8,526 nucleotides of DNA from Candidatus Eiseniibacteriota bacterium (GTDB lineage: Bacteria > Eisenbacteria > RBG-16-71-46 > CAIMUX01), in NCBI GenBank assembly GCA_020431745.1, contig JAGQHR010000096.1, positions 1-8,526 on the forward strand, read 5' to 3'. Made by a program: the position numbers and the translations under genes. Shown here piece after piece: positions 1-5,550 of this stretch. Each line of letters opens with the position of its first letter. Position 1 is the stretch's first letter. The notes beneath the pieces were generated by a model, which saw only the letters and a program-made list of their open reading frames with translations, ran no database searches and had not been told where the DNA came from.

Positions 1-802
1 GCGATGGGGGCACGGGCGCCGATGGCGGTGCCGTCCACGGACCATGCACGAAGTCGAGATAGGCGCCGACCGTCCCCACGTCCCGAATCCCCCGCGTGAA
101 GACGACGCCCACGACCATGACGAGGAAGCCGGCGATCTCGAAGAAGAACATGATCACGCGATAGAGCAGCAGCCAGAGCCGGTTCCCCGAGGCGAGGTTC
201 CAGCTCTCCTTCAAGGCAGTGAGCGGTCCGCTCCCCTCCAGCGCGACGCGATAGTCCCCGAAGAAGAGCCCCAGCTCGACATAGGTGAACACGGGCAATC
301 CGATCGCCAACACGTAGAAGCCGGCCACGACGGCGAGCACGATGCCGACTTCCTCCCGACCGGAAATCACCCCGACGACCCCGAACGGCACGAGCGGCGC
401 CCCCAACGCAAGCACCGTCAGCAGGCGAACCCCCGTGTGGAGCAGTCCCCAGAGCAACATGTCGAGGAACCGGTGGGACGCGCTGAACAACTGATCGGGG
501 TCGGCCTTCTGCCCCCGCACCGCCCGCGCGCAGACCTGCAGGTATCCCGGCAGGACGAAGATCCGCAGCAGGAAGAGGATGATCCCGAGGAACCCACCGA
601 CGAGGATGGCGGCGCCGACGAGCCACCAGAACGACTCCCAGTTTCCGTTCTCGAGCTTTTTCTCGAAGTTGCAGTTGCTGTCCGAGACGAGGAGGATGAT
701 CGCGCCGAGGACGACGGCGACGGGGGCGCGTTTCAACCCCTCCCATCCGGCACTGATCGCCCGTGACGGCGAGAATGCGTCCGAGAATCCCAAGCCGCTC
801 AT
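1..802 (-). CDS. Multi-pass membrane protein, YciC/DUF975-like (partial, C-terminus off the left edge)
   Basis: This frame stays open from an ATG at 802 to the window edge, giving 267 codons with no stop, so the gene is incomplete at its C-terminus. The start is well supported: AGGAGG (plus positions 817-812) lies 9 nt upstream. The product is a polytopic inner-membrane protein with hydrophobic segments at about residues 27-40, 58-84, 114-146, 152-182 and 209-236. Two features recall the loosely related bacterial membrane families DUF975, DUF4013 and the GPDPase membrane domain: an N-terminal 'SAGWEGLKRAP' before the first helix, and 'ALKESWNLASGNRLWLLL' before the last one. The chain then enters a Pro/Ala-rich tail (PWTAPPSAPVPPS). 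Function is unknown. It starts 34 nt after the stop of the upstream minus-strand gene and is probably cotranscribed with it. The overlapping plus-strand frame (44-766), rich in Asp/Glu/His/Pro, is its shadow. The gene is well supported; the family is only a resemblance. Confidence 0.85.
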   Translation of the reverse strand, partial: MSGLGFSDAFSPSRAISAGWEGLKRAPVAVVLGAIILLVSDSNCNFEKKLENGNWESFWWLVGAAILVGGFLGIILFLLRIFVLPGYLQVCARAVRGQKADPDQLFSASHRFLDMLLWGLLHTGVRLLTVLALGAPLVPFGVVGVISGREEVGIVLAVVAGFYVLAIGLPVFTYVELGLFFGDYRVALEGSGPLTALKESWNLASGNRLWLLLYRVIMFFFEIAGFLVMVVGVVFTRGIRDVGTVGAYLDFVHGPWTAPPSAPVPPS

Positions 803-811
803 GGAGCCCCC

Positions 812-817
812 CCTCCT
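812..817 (-). promoter_or_regulatory. Shine-Dalgarno site of the membrane protein gene
   Basis: On the minus strand this reads AGGAGG, 9 nt before the ATG at 802. It fixes the start of the membrane protein gene and helps show that the minus strand is the coding one here. Confidence 0.75.
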
Positions 818-836
818 GCGCCGGAGTCCGCGATCG

Positions 837-1184
837 CTAACGGCCGAACAGACGCCGGAACCATCCCAGGCGGGACGATCCCGCGCCCGCTCCGATCAAC
901 CTCCGCAGTCGCGAAGCCTGCTGCCGCCCCGCCTCGGAGCCCCCGCGATGGGTGAGCTCGACGCAGAAACTCTCGACCTGCCGTTCCATCGCCTCCTGCT
1001 CGGGTGGAGAGATGCGCAGGAATCGCGGCTCCGTCGTCGGATCGAGCAGCATCTCCTCGATGCGATCGAGCACGCCTTTGATCCGCACCGATTCCGCCTG
1101 ATCGAAGACCCGCCGACGCATGTAGCTCAGCGCTTCGTGGAGGAGCTCCAGATCGGACCGAGTGAGGCTGCGTTGCCTGCCCAC
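837..1184 (-). CDS. Hypothetical 115-residue helical protein
   Basis: The gene starts with GTG at 1184; GGAG lies 10 nt upstream on the minus strand. It ends with TAG at 839-837, 34 nt before the membrane protein gene on the same strand, so the two look like one operon. I do not recognise the family. The sequence is charged and mostly helical, with heptad-like stretches such as 'DLELLHEALSYMRRRVFDQ' and 'IKGVLDRIEEMLLD'. It has a short Pro-containing turn (LRISPPEQEA) and a basic, Gly-rich C-terminus ending RLGWFRRLFGR, which could be a membrane-surface amphipathic end. There is no signal peptide or transmembrane segment, so it is probably cytoplasmic. The compositional balance looks like real protein. 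Overlapping frames, including a 149-residue one starting at 1248, are Arg/Ala/Gly-rich in the manner of GC-rich shadows. Function unknown. Confidence 0.7.
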   Translation of the reverse strand: MGRQRSLTRSDLELLHEALSYMRRRVFDQAESVRIKGVLDRIEEMLLDPTTEPRFLRISPPEQEAMERQVESFCVELTHRGGSEAGRQQASRLRRLIGAGAGSSRLGWFRRLFGR

Positions 1185-1358
1185 GAGTTCTCGTCTCCAT
1201 GGATCGGCCTACGAGTCGATCCCGCGATAGGTTGCCGGGTGCCCGCATCCGAGATTCGGGCCACGAAGCCGTAACGATAGCGACTCCGGCCGTGAGGCGC
1301 GACCCTTCCCAGCCACCCTCTGGACCCAGAGCATCGCCGCGACGTAGTCTCCAGCGTC
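1185..1358. other. Divergent intergenic region
   Basis: This 174-base gap separates the minus-strand pair from the plus-strand dacB unit, so promoters for both directions should lie here. I cannot pick out a convincing -35/-10 pair on either strand. The only structure I see is the small inverted repeat at 1318-1331. Several frames are open across the region, but none has protein-like composition. Confidence 0.5.
1318..1331. promoter_or_regulatory. Small inverted repeat, candidate operator
   Basis: The sequence reads CTCTGG-AC-CCAGAG, a perfect 6-bp inverted repeat with a 2-nt spacer. It sits 27 nt before the ATG at 1359, where an operator or leader hairpin could act. At this length and base composition chance is a real alternative. 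Confidence 0.25.
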
Positions 1359-2156
1359 ATGTTGGGAAAAAGCTTCCGAATCCGGCCGGAACGCCGCTCG
1401 CATCGGCCCCGGCGCAACGTCCGCCCGGCGGGCGGTGTCCCCTGCCGTCGCACGGTTCGTCGTCGGCCCGAGATTCCGGTGCTCGCGGCTGTGCTCCTCT
1501 CGGTCGCGCCGTTCGCCGTCCACGGCACGCCGAACGGACACGGAGGAGGAACCGCCCGTGCGGCCGACTCGCCCCTGCACCTGCTCGTCGGCACGCTGGT
1601 CGGCGCCGACACGACGCGCGGAGCCGAGGGGCTGACGTTGACCTTCCTTCCGGATTCCACCGTCGCGACGACAGATCGGGACGGCGACTTCATCCTCGAT
1701 TGGAGCGGAGCGGAAGGCATCCTCGTCGTCGAAAGCAGCAGTCCGGCCGCGTGCATGCGGATCCCGGTCCCTCACTCCGACGAAGACGAGCTCGACCTGG
1801 GTCGTCTGATTCGACCCCGGCCCCGCATTTCCGGAACGCCGACTCTCGACTTCGGTCTCCACCCGCCGGACGCGATCCCGAGCACGGCGACGGACGCCCC
1901 CGCCCGATCGTGGTTCCTGATGCAGGCGACGTTCGACGTCCGTGGGAACATCCTCGAGGTCGCCCGAACCTCGGACGATCCGCCCCCGCGGGAGCTGTGG
2001 GACGCGGCTGCTGATTGGATGCGGAATGCTCCCTGGCGTACACCGCCCCGCGCGCGCTGCGAGGATCCCGCGTTCGAGGTCATCCTCCCGATCGCATATC
2101 TGTGGAATGCGGACGCCCACCGGTGGGATCGAGACCCGGACAACCGACCCCGATGA
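1359..2156 (+). CDS. Exported protein with carboxypeptidase-regulatory-like and TonB-C-like domains
   Basis: The protein has 265 residues. A basic N-terminal stretch of about 38 residues precedes a hydrophobic segment (about 40-54, IPVLAAVLLSVAPFAV), consistent with a signal peptide or anchor and periplasmic location. Residues about 74-127 (LLVGTLVGADTTRGAEG, then TTDRDGDFILDW) resemble a carboxypeptidase-regulatory-like beta-sandwich, with the usual 'variant ... T(D)xxGxF' pattern. Residues about 185-250 resemble a TonB C-terminal domain: 'QATFDVRGNILEVARTSD', then 'LWDAAADWMRNAPWRTPP', then 'FEVILPIAYLW'. There is no Pro-rich spacer and the protein is short, so classical energy transduction by TonB is unlikely. 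Cys132 and Cys234 could form a disulfide. No clear Shine-Dalgarno precedes the ATG and the n-region is long, so the start is uncertain; GTG in frame at 1479 falls inside the hydrophobic segment and is worse. The stop overlaps the dacB start (ATGA), implying translational coupling and a shared envelope role. Domain calls are by pattern only. Confidence 0.7.
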   Translation: MLGKSFRIRPERRSHRPRRNVRPAGGVPCRRTVRRRPEIPVLAAVLLSVAPFAVHGTPNGHGGGTARAADSPLHLLVGTLVGADTTRGAEGLTLTFLPDSTVATTDRDGDFILDWSGAEGILVVESSSPAACMRIPVPHSDEDELDLGRLIRPRPRISGTPTLDFGLHPPDAIPSTATDAPARSWFLMQATFDVRGNILEVARTSDDPPPRELWDAAADWMRNAPWRTPPRARCEDPAFEVILPIAYLWNADAHRWDRDPDNRPR

Positions 2157-3691
2157 ACCGTCGCTTCGACCTCCGCGCGACCCGTTCGATCAACCGCGCG
2201 CATCCCGTCGCGATCGTGCTGATCGCTGCCGCCATGATCGCGTCCTCGGAGACGCCCGTGCAGGCGACTCCGGAGGACCTGCGGATCGAGCTGGCGCGCG
2301 TGCTGCCCTCGCTCGCCGAGCGGGGACTGTCCGCGTCCGTCCTCTTCGCTCCGCTCGACGGTCCCGACCGGCACGGCCCCGGCCCCGGGGGCGACACCAC
2401 CGGCGTGGTCGCGGCGTTCGCATCCGAATCGCGGATCCCGGCCAGCGTGACCAAGCTGATCACGACGGCGGCGGCACTCGACCTCCTGGGTCCGCGTTAT
2501 CACTTCCAGACGCGCATCGCCCGCACCGGTCCCCTCGAGGACGGCACCTTGCAGGGAGATCTCGTCGTGATCGGCAACGGAGACCCCTTCCTCGTCTCCG
2601 AACGGTTGTGGATGCTCGCGAGCCAGCTGCGACTCGCGGGCGTACACCGCGTCACCGGACGCCTGATCCTCGACGATTCCGCCTGGCCACCGCTCTCGGA
2701 CCTGAGCAGCTTCGCCGGCAGCGATCGTGCCTACGCGGCGCTCCCGTCGGCGCTTTCGATGAACTTCAACGCGATCGCGTTCCAGGTCACGCCCGGCCGG
2801 CGCACCGGCGACCCCGTCCAGGTCCGGCTCGATCCGTTCGACCTCCCCTATCTGCGGATCGACAACCGGCTGCGCACCGGTGGTCCCGGATCGTCGGTCG
2901 ACTGGCGGCTCGACCTGACAGGCGGTTCGACCACCGCCGACACCACAGGGATTCTTTCGACCTATCCGCGGGAAACGGCCGTGTTGGCCGGCACCCTTCC
3001 CGCGGGCATGCAGACCTTCACGGCCTATCGTCGCGCCGGCGATCCCCTCGCCTTCGCCGGGTGTCTGCTCGCCGAGTTTCTCCGGGAAGCGGGGATCGAG
3101 ATCGAGGGCGCGATCGTGCACGGCCCGGCTCCGCCGGGCGCCGCCCAGCTGCTCGCGTTCGACTCGCGGCCGCTCGACGAGCTGATCGCGGGGATGAACC
3201 GCTACAGCAACAACTTCATCGCGAACCAGCTGGTCGTCACTCTGGGACGCCTCCAGGCGGAGGTCGATTCCCTCTCGGACCAGGCCGGCACCTCCGATGT
3301 CGACGGTCCGCTGCGCCACGGCGGAGCAGCGCTTTCCGCGTGGCTGCAGAATCGGGCCGGTTGTACGGATTCCTCGTACTTCGCCGACGGCAGCGGTCTG
3401 TCCACCGCCAATCGGACGACCGCCCGCACTCTGGTCGAGGTCCTCTCCTGGGCATGGCACGATCTACGCACCCAGGGACCGTTCCTCGCGAGCCTGGGAG
3501 GCCCCGGTCAGGACGGTACGCTGGAGAGACGGTTGCCAGGAGTCGCCGGCGCCACGCTCGCGGGCTATCTCCAGTGCGGCGACCGAACGCCCGTGGCGTT
3601 CGCGATCCTCATGCAGGCGCACGGTGATGCTTGGTCCGTTTCGACGATGCAGGATCTGCAGGACCGCTGGATCGAGATCTACGCCCGCTGA
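2153..3691 (+). CDS. dacB: D-alanyl-D-alanine carboxypeptidase/endopeptidase (PBP4 family), KTG motif apparently missing
   Basis: PBP4-family enzymes trim or cleave peptidoglycan cross-links in the periplasm using three active-site motifs. This product is 512 residues from ATG 2153, which overlaps the preceding TGA. No strong Shine-Dalgarno is visible, so coupling to the upstream gene probably drives initiation. Residues 1-38 form a signal peptide (hydrophobic 19-30, likely cleavage at VQA|TP). The first motif is clear: 'PASVTKLITTAAAL', with Ser98 nucleophile and Lys101. Family-typical stretches follow: 'GDLVVIGNGDP' (135-145), 'LSMNFNAIAF' (201-210), the second motif 'YSNNFIANQL' with Ser352 and Asn354, and 'DGSGLS' (412-417). 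Near the C-terminus family members read roughly DGTL...KTGTL...LAGY. Here 'DGTLERRLPGVAGATLAGYL' (454-473) joins the flanks directly, without a Lys-Thr/Ser-Gly. The frame is intact and no alternative frame restores the motif. Either a short deletion has inactivated or altered the enzyme, or another residue substitutes. Family assignment is firm; activity is uncertain. Confidence 0.92.
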   Translation: MNRRFDLRATRSINRAHPVAIVLIAAAMIASSETPVQATPEDLRIELARVLPSLAERGLSASVLFAPLDGPDRHGPGPGGDTTGVVAAFASESRIPASVTKLITTAAALDLLGPRYHFQTRIARTGPLEDGTLQGDLVVIGNGDPFLVSERLWMLASQLRLAGVHRVTGRLILDDSAWPPLSDLSSFAGSDRAYAALPSALSMNFNAIAFQVTPGRRTGDPVQVRLDPFDLPYLRIDNRLRTGGPGSSVDWRLDLTGGSTTADTTGILSTYPRETAVLAGTLPAGMQTFTAYRRAGDPLAFAGCLLAEFLREAGIEIEGAIVHGPAPPGAAQLLAFDSRPLDELIAGMNRYSNNFIANQLVVTLGRLQAEVDSLSDQAGTSDVDGPLRHGGAALSAWLQNRAGCTDSSYFADGSGLSTANRTTARTLVEVLSWAWHDLRTQGPFLASLGGPGQDGTLERRLPGVAGATLAGYLQCGDRTPVAFAILMQAHGDAWSVSTMQDLQDRWIEIYAR

Positions 3692-3748
3692 CCGCGAAAT
3701 CACGTCGTCCTCCCGATCGAACATCCTGCCATCGGGGTGGAGATCCCC

Positions 3749-3784
3749 GGGGAGAGTCTCCACAGGTGTGGAGAGCATCTCCCC
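3749..3784 (+). terminator. Composite hairpin downstream of dacB (possible terminator, no T-run)
   Basis: An inner 8-bp stem TCTCCACA/TGTGGAGA (3757-3774, two-base centre GG) is enclosed by an outer 7-bp stem GGGGAGA (3749-3755) with TCTCCCC (3778-3784), separated by a small internal loop (G3756 opposite GCA 3775-3777). It begins 57 nt after the dacB stop, a natural place to end the transcript or protect its 3' end. No T-run follows (AACCGC does), so it is not a canonical intrinsic terminator. TCCCCGGGGA at 3744-3753 offers a competing fold. A palindromic protein-binding site is an alternative reading. Confidence 0.4.
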
Positions 3785-3823
3785 AACCGCTCGCAACTCC
3801 TGCGCGACCAATGGATTGCCAAG

Positions 3824-3833
3824 CGTGATCACG
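3824..3833. promoter_or_regulatory. Palindrome CGTGATCACG
   Basis: A perfect 10-bp palindrome in the non-coding region before the redox operon. It could be half of a dimeric regulator site. It is short enough to arise by chance. Confidence 0.15.
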
Positions 3834-3851
3834 TCGGCGGCACGGATCGCA

Positions 3852-3870
3852 TTGGGGACGTCGTCCCCAA
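3852..3870. promoter_or_regulatory. 8-bp inverted repeat, candidate operator or hairpin
   Basis: TTGGGGAC-GTC-GTCCCCAA is a perfect 8-bp inverted repeat around a 3-base centre, 181 bases before the start of the GcvH-like gene. It may be an operator for the redox operon or an RNA hairpin in its leader. No matching copy is seen elsewhere in the window. Confidence 0.3.
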
Positions 3871-3940
3871 CTCCCTGATCCCCACCGTCCCGGAAGCGGC
3901 GACCGCCGCGCGCGACGTCCACCCAAGACACGGATTTGCT

Positions 3941-3954
3941 GCACGTTGCACGTT
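3941..3954. repeat. Tandem 7-bp direct repeat GCACGTT x2
   Basis: Two abutting copies of GCACGTT lie about 100 bases before the redox operon start, where an activator or repressor could bind. The element is short, and no further copies are visible nearby. Confidence 0.25.
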
Positions 3955-4037
3955 CGCGGTCATCCGCAACGCATTCCGGCACGGCGATGACAAAGCTCTT
4001 CCCGGCCCACCCGAAGTGTGGGACCGGGCCGAAGAAG

Positions 4038-4043
4038 AAGGAG
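4038..4043 (+). promoter_or_regulatory. Shine-Dalgarno site that decides the GcvH-like start
   Basis: AAGGAG lies 7 nt before ATG 4051. The alternative in-frame GTG at 4018 lies upstream of this site, would place it inside the coding region, and would add an Arg-rich stretch. The ATG is therefore preferred. Confidence 0.75.
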
Positions 4044-4050
4044 AGCTATC

Positions 4051-4749
4051 ATGGTCGTCCTACTCGTCATCCTCACTTTCGCGGTGCTGGTGGGATTCGA
4101 AATCATCCAGGAGCAACGGCGGGCCAAGGCGGCCTACCGCGAGCGCACCGGAAACGAAGAACGCTCAGACTCCGCATGGTCACGTCTGGTGGCCGGCTTC
4201 AAACTTCCCGAACCTCTGCACTATCACCGGGGCCACACCTGGCTCCATTGGGTGAGTCCGCAGGAATGCTACGTCGGGGCCGACGACTTCGCCCGGCGAC
4301 TGGTCGGCACGGACATGCGCCTGCGGCTTCCGCGCATCGGCTCGTATCTGCACCAGGGCGACGACGCGGTCCACGTGACGCGCGCCGACCGCGGCGAGAT
4401 CAACCTCGCGAGCCCGGTGGAAGGCGAGGTCGTCTCGATCAACCCGCGGTTGCAGAAGGACCCCGGCCTGCTCCATCGCGATCCCTACGGTCTCGGCTGG
4501 TTGTACAAAGTCCGTTCCCGTTCGCTGGGACGGGACGTGGCCAACCTGCTCGACGGCACGCTCGCGGAGCGGTGGATGGAGGATACCTGGGACCGTTTCC
4601 AGCGGCGGCTCGTCGTCGCGAGCGGAAGCGTCATTCAAACGGGTGGAACGTTGGTCGACGATCTGGGTGACCGGCTCGACCCGGCGCTCTGGCAGGCGCT
4701 GGCGACCGAGTTTCTGGACGCGGCACCGAATCGACCGACCGGGAGGTGA
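4051..4749 (+). CDS. Membrane-anchored GcvH-like protein lacking the lipoyl-lysine
   Basis: The protein has 232 residues: an N-terminal membrane helix (about 1-19) followed by a basic, charged linker (QEQRRAKAAYRER). Positive-inside considerations put the rest in the cytoplasm. Residues about 57-157 follow the H-protein fold: 'YHRGHTWLHW' (58-67) matches the family's YT.xHEW opening, 'YVGADDFARRLVG' (74-86) its 'GIT.yAq..LG' part, and 'INLASPVEGEVVSIN' (117-131) the 'lyAPVSGeVveVN' core. 'LQKDPGLLHRDPYGLGWLYKV' spans the 'L..dP.LvN..PYg.GWl' segment. The lysine that carries lipoate in GcvH lies eight residues before the core proline; here that position (114, before Pro122) is Arg, so lipoylation there is not expected. 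A C-terminal extension (about 158-232) is not typical of GcvH, which is near 130 residues. No other glycine-cleavage gene is nearby. It heads a tight operon with HybA- and HybB-like genes, so a structural or adaptor role in that complex is likelier than glycine metabolism. Confidence 0.85.
   Translation: MVVLLVILTFAVLVGFEIIQEQRRAKAAYRERTGNEERSDSAWSRLVAGFKLPEPLHYHRGHTWLHWVSPQECYVGADDFARRLVGTDMRLRLPRIGSYLHQGDDAVHVTRADRGEINLASPVEGEVVSINPRLQKDPGLLHRDPYGLGWLYKVRSRSLGRDVANLLDGTLAERWMEDTWDRFQRRLVVASGSVIQTGGTLVDDLGDRLDPALWQALATEFLDAAPNRPTGR
4742..4746 (+). promoter_or_regulatory. Shine-Dalgarno site of the ferredoxin subunit
   Basis: GGAGG sits 6 nt before GTG 4753 and abuts the previous stop (TGA 4747-4749). 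That stop is in frame with the GTG, so no start further upstream is possible. This matters because it excludes a hidden Tat signal peptide. Confidence 0.75.
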
Positions 4750-4752
4750 GCT

Positions 4753-5550
4753 GTGTACGGGATGCTTTTCGATGCCTCGCTCTGCGTCGGATGTGAGTCC
4801 TGCGTAGAAGCCTGTCGGGAGAAGAACGGTCTTCCCGAGACGGACGGGACCCAGCTCTCTGCGGATCGCTTCTCGATCCTGCAGGAGGAGGGGGACTATT
4901 ACCTGCGGCGGCAGTGCCTGCACTGCCTGGAACCGAGCTGCGTCTCGGTCTGTCCCGTCGCCGCCTTGCAGAAGAAGCCGGAAGGCCCGGTGACGTACGA
5001 CTTCGATCGTTGCATCGGTTGCCGGTACTGCATGGTCGCCTGCCCCTTCGGGGTGCCCCGCTATGAGTGGAGCTCGGCCATGCCGCGCGTGCGGAAGTGC
5101 CAGATGTGCTACGACCGTCTGTGCGACGGACAGCAACCGGCCTGCGCCGAAGCCTGTCCGACCGGCGCCACGCTCTTCGGCGATCGCGACGAGCTGCTCG
5201 CGGAAGCTCGCAAGCGCGTGGCCAACGATCCGGACACGTACGCCAACCACATCTTCGGGGAGAAGGAGGCAGGCGGCACGTCGTTCCTCGTGATCGGACC
5301 TCCCGAGGTGATGGCGGCATTCGATCCGCGCGTCCCGGACGAAGCTCTGCCCGAAAAAACCTGGGCCGTGCTTTCGCAGATTCCCACGGCCGTGGGGATC
5401 GCCGGCACCGCCCTCATGGGCGTGCACTGGATCATCCGGCGCCGGATGACGCTGGCCAAACAACGTCTCGCTCACGAGGACGCGGAGGCGACGGTAAACA
5501 CGGTTTCCCTCGCGGGTCGCGAGCCGGCTACCGAGGAGGTGGAGCGATGA
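4753..5550 (+). CDS. Four-cluster 4Fe-4S ferredoxin subunit, HybA-like, with C-terminal membrane helix
   Basis: The protein has 265 residues and starts at GTG. It belongs to the DmsB/FdhH/HybA family of electron-transfer subunits, which wire a catalytic or donor protein to a membrane quinone subunit. All sixteen expected cluster cysteines are present: C11-C14-C17-C21, C55-C58-C63-C67, C87-C90-C93-C97, and C116-C119-C131-C135 (CX2CX11CX3C); C124 is extra. 'FGEKEAGGTSFLVIG' (168-182) is a HybA-type signature. One hydrophobic helix (about 204-227) follows, then a basic tail (RRRMTLAKQR). HybA proteins usually have an N-terminal Tat signal; this one begins directly with the first cluster motif, and an in-frame stop excludes an upstream start. 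The helix polarity (acidic before, basic after) suggests the Fe-S domain lies outside, while the missing signal suggests inside, so topology is unresolved. It starts three bases after the GcvH-like stop and overlaps the HybB-like gene by ATGA. Confidence 0.93.
   Translation: MYGMLFDASLCVGCESCVEACREKNGLPETDGTQLSADRFSILQEEGDYYLRRQCLHCLEPSCVSVCPVAALQKKPEGPVTYDFDRCIGCRYCMVACPFGVPRYEWSSAMPRVRKCQMCYDRLCDGQQPACAEACPTGATLFGDRDELLAEARKRVANDPDTYANHIFGEKEAGGTSFLVIGPPEVMAAFDPRVPDEALPEKTWAVLSQIPTAVGIAGTALMGVHWIIRRRMTLAKQRLAHEDAEATVNTVSLAGREPATEEVER
5534..5539 (+). promoter_or_regulatory. Shine-Dalgarno site of the HybB-like gene
   Basis: AGGAGG, 7 nt before ATG 5547, lies inside the end of the ferredoxin gene. 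Together with the ATGA overlap it fixes the start and implies coupled translation. Longer open-frame readings back to 5067 are shadows. Confidence 0.75.

Larger units (their letters stand above)
3692..4050. other. Non-coding region between dacB and the redox operon
   Basis: These 359 bases follow the dacB stop and precede the Shine-Dalgarno-supported ATG at 4051. Open frames cross the region on both strands, including a minus-strand frame from 3982 that would run 228 bases into dacB. None has a ribosome site or recognisable domain. What is visible is structural: a composite hairpin at 3749-3784, a 10-bp palindrome CGTGATCACG at 3824-3833, an 8-bp inverted repeat at 3852-3870 and a tandem GCACGTT repeat at 3941-3954. 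The redox operon's promoter most likely lies in the right half. I see no good sigma-70 or sigma-54 consensus; TTGCAC at 3946-3951 has only a poor -10 partner. Confidence 0.6.

Noticed and set aside
44..766. A 240-codon plus-strand frame at the left edge
   Set aside because: It consists largely of Asp, Glu, His, Pro and Arg. The opposite strand encodes a multi-helix membrane protein with a strong ribosome site.
1772..3460. A 562-codon minus-strand frame opposite dacB
   Set aside because: It is antisense to a clear PBP4-family gene and has shadow-like Arg/Gly/Glu composition with no domain.
1942..3627. A 561-codon plus-strand frame overlapping dacB in another frame
   Set aside because: It is extremely Arg/Pro/Ser-rich and has no domain; it is a shadow of dacB.
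3946..3974. A sigma-70 promoter from TTGCAC at 3946-3951
   Set aside because: With 16-18 base spacing the -10 hexamers are AACGCA, ACGCAT or CGCATT, which are too far from TATAAT to claim.
3464..3982. A minus-strand frame across the non-coding region
   Set aside because: Parts look protein-like, but it overlaps 228 bases of dacB, has no clear ribosome site and no recognisable domain. The region's hairpins argue for regulatory sequence.
3692..4050. A sigma-54 promoter for the redox operon
   Set aside because: I looked for the GG-N10-GC core with flanking consensus near the start and found no acceptable match; the GG and GC pairs have the wrong spacing.
4051..4749. A true glycine cleavage H-protein
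   Set aside because: The lipoyl-lysine position is Arg, the protein has a membrane anchor and a long extra C-terminus, and no gcvT or gcvP is nearby.
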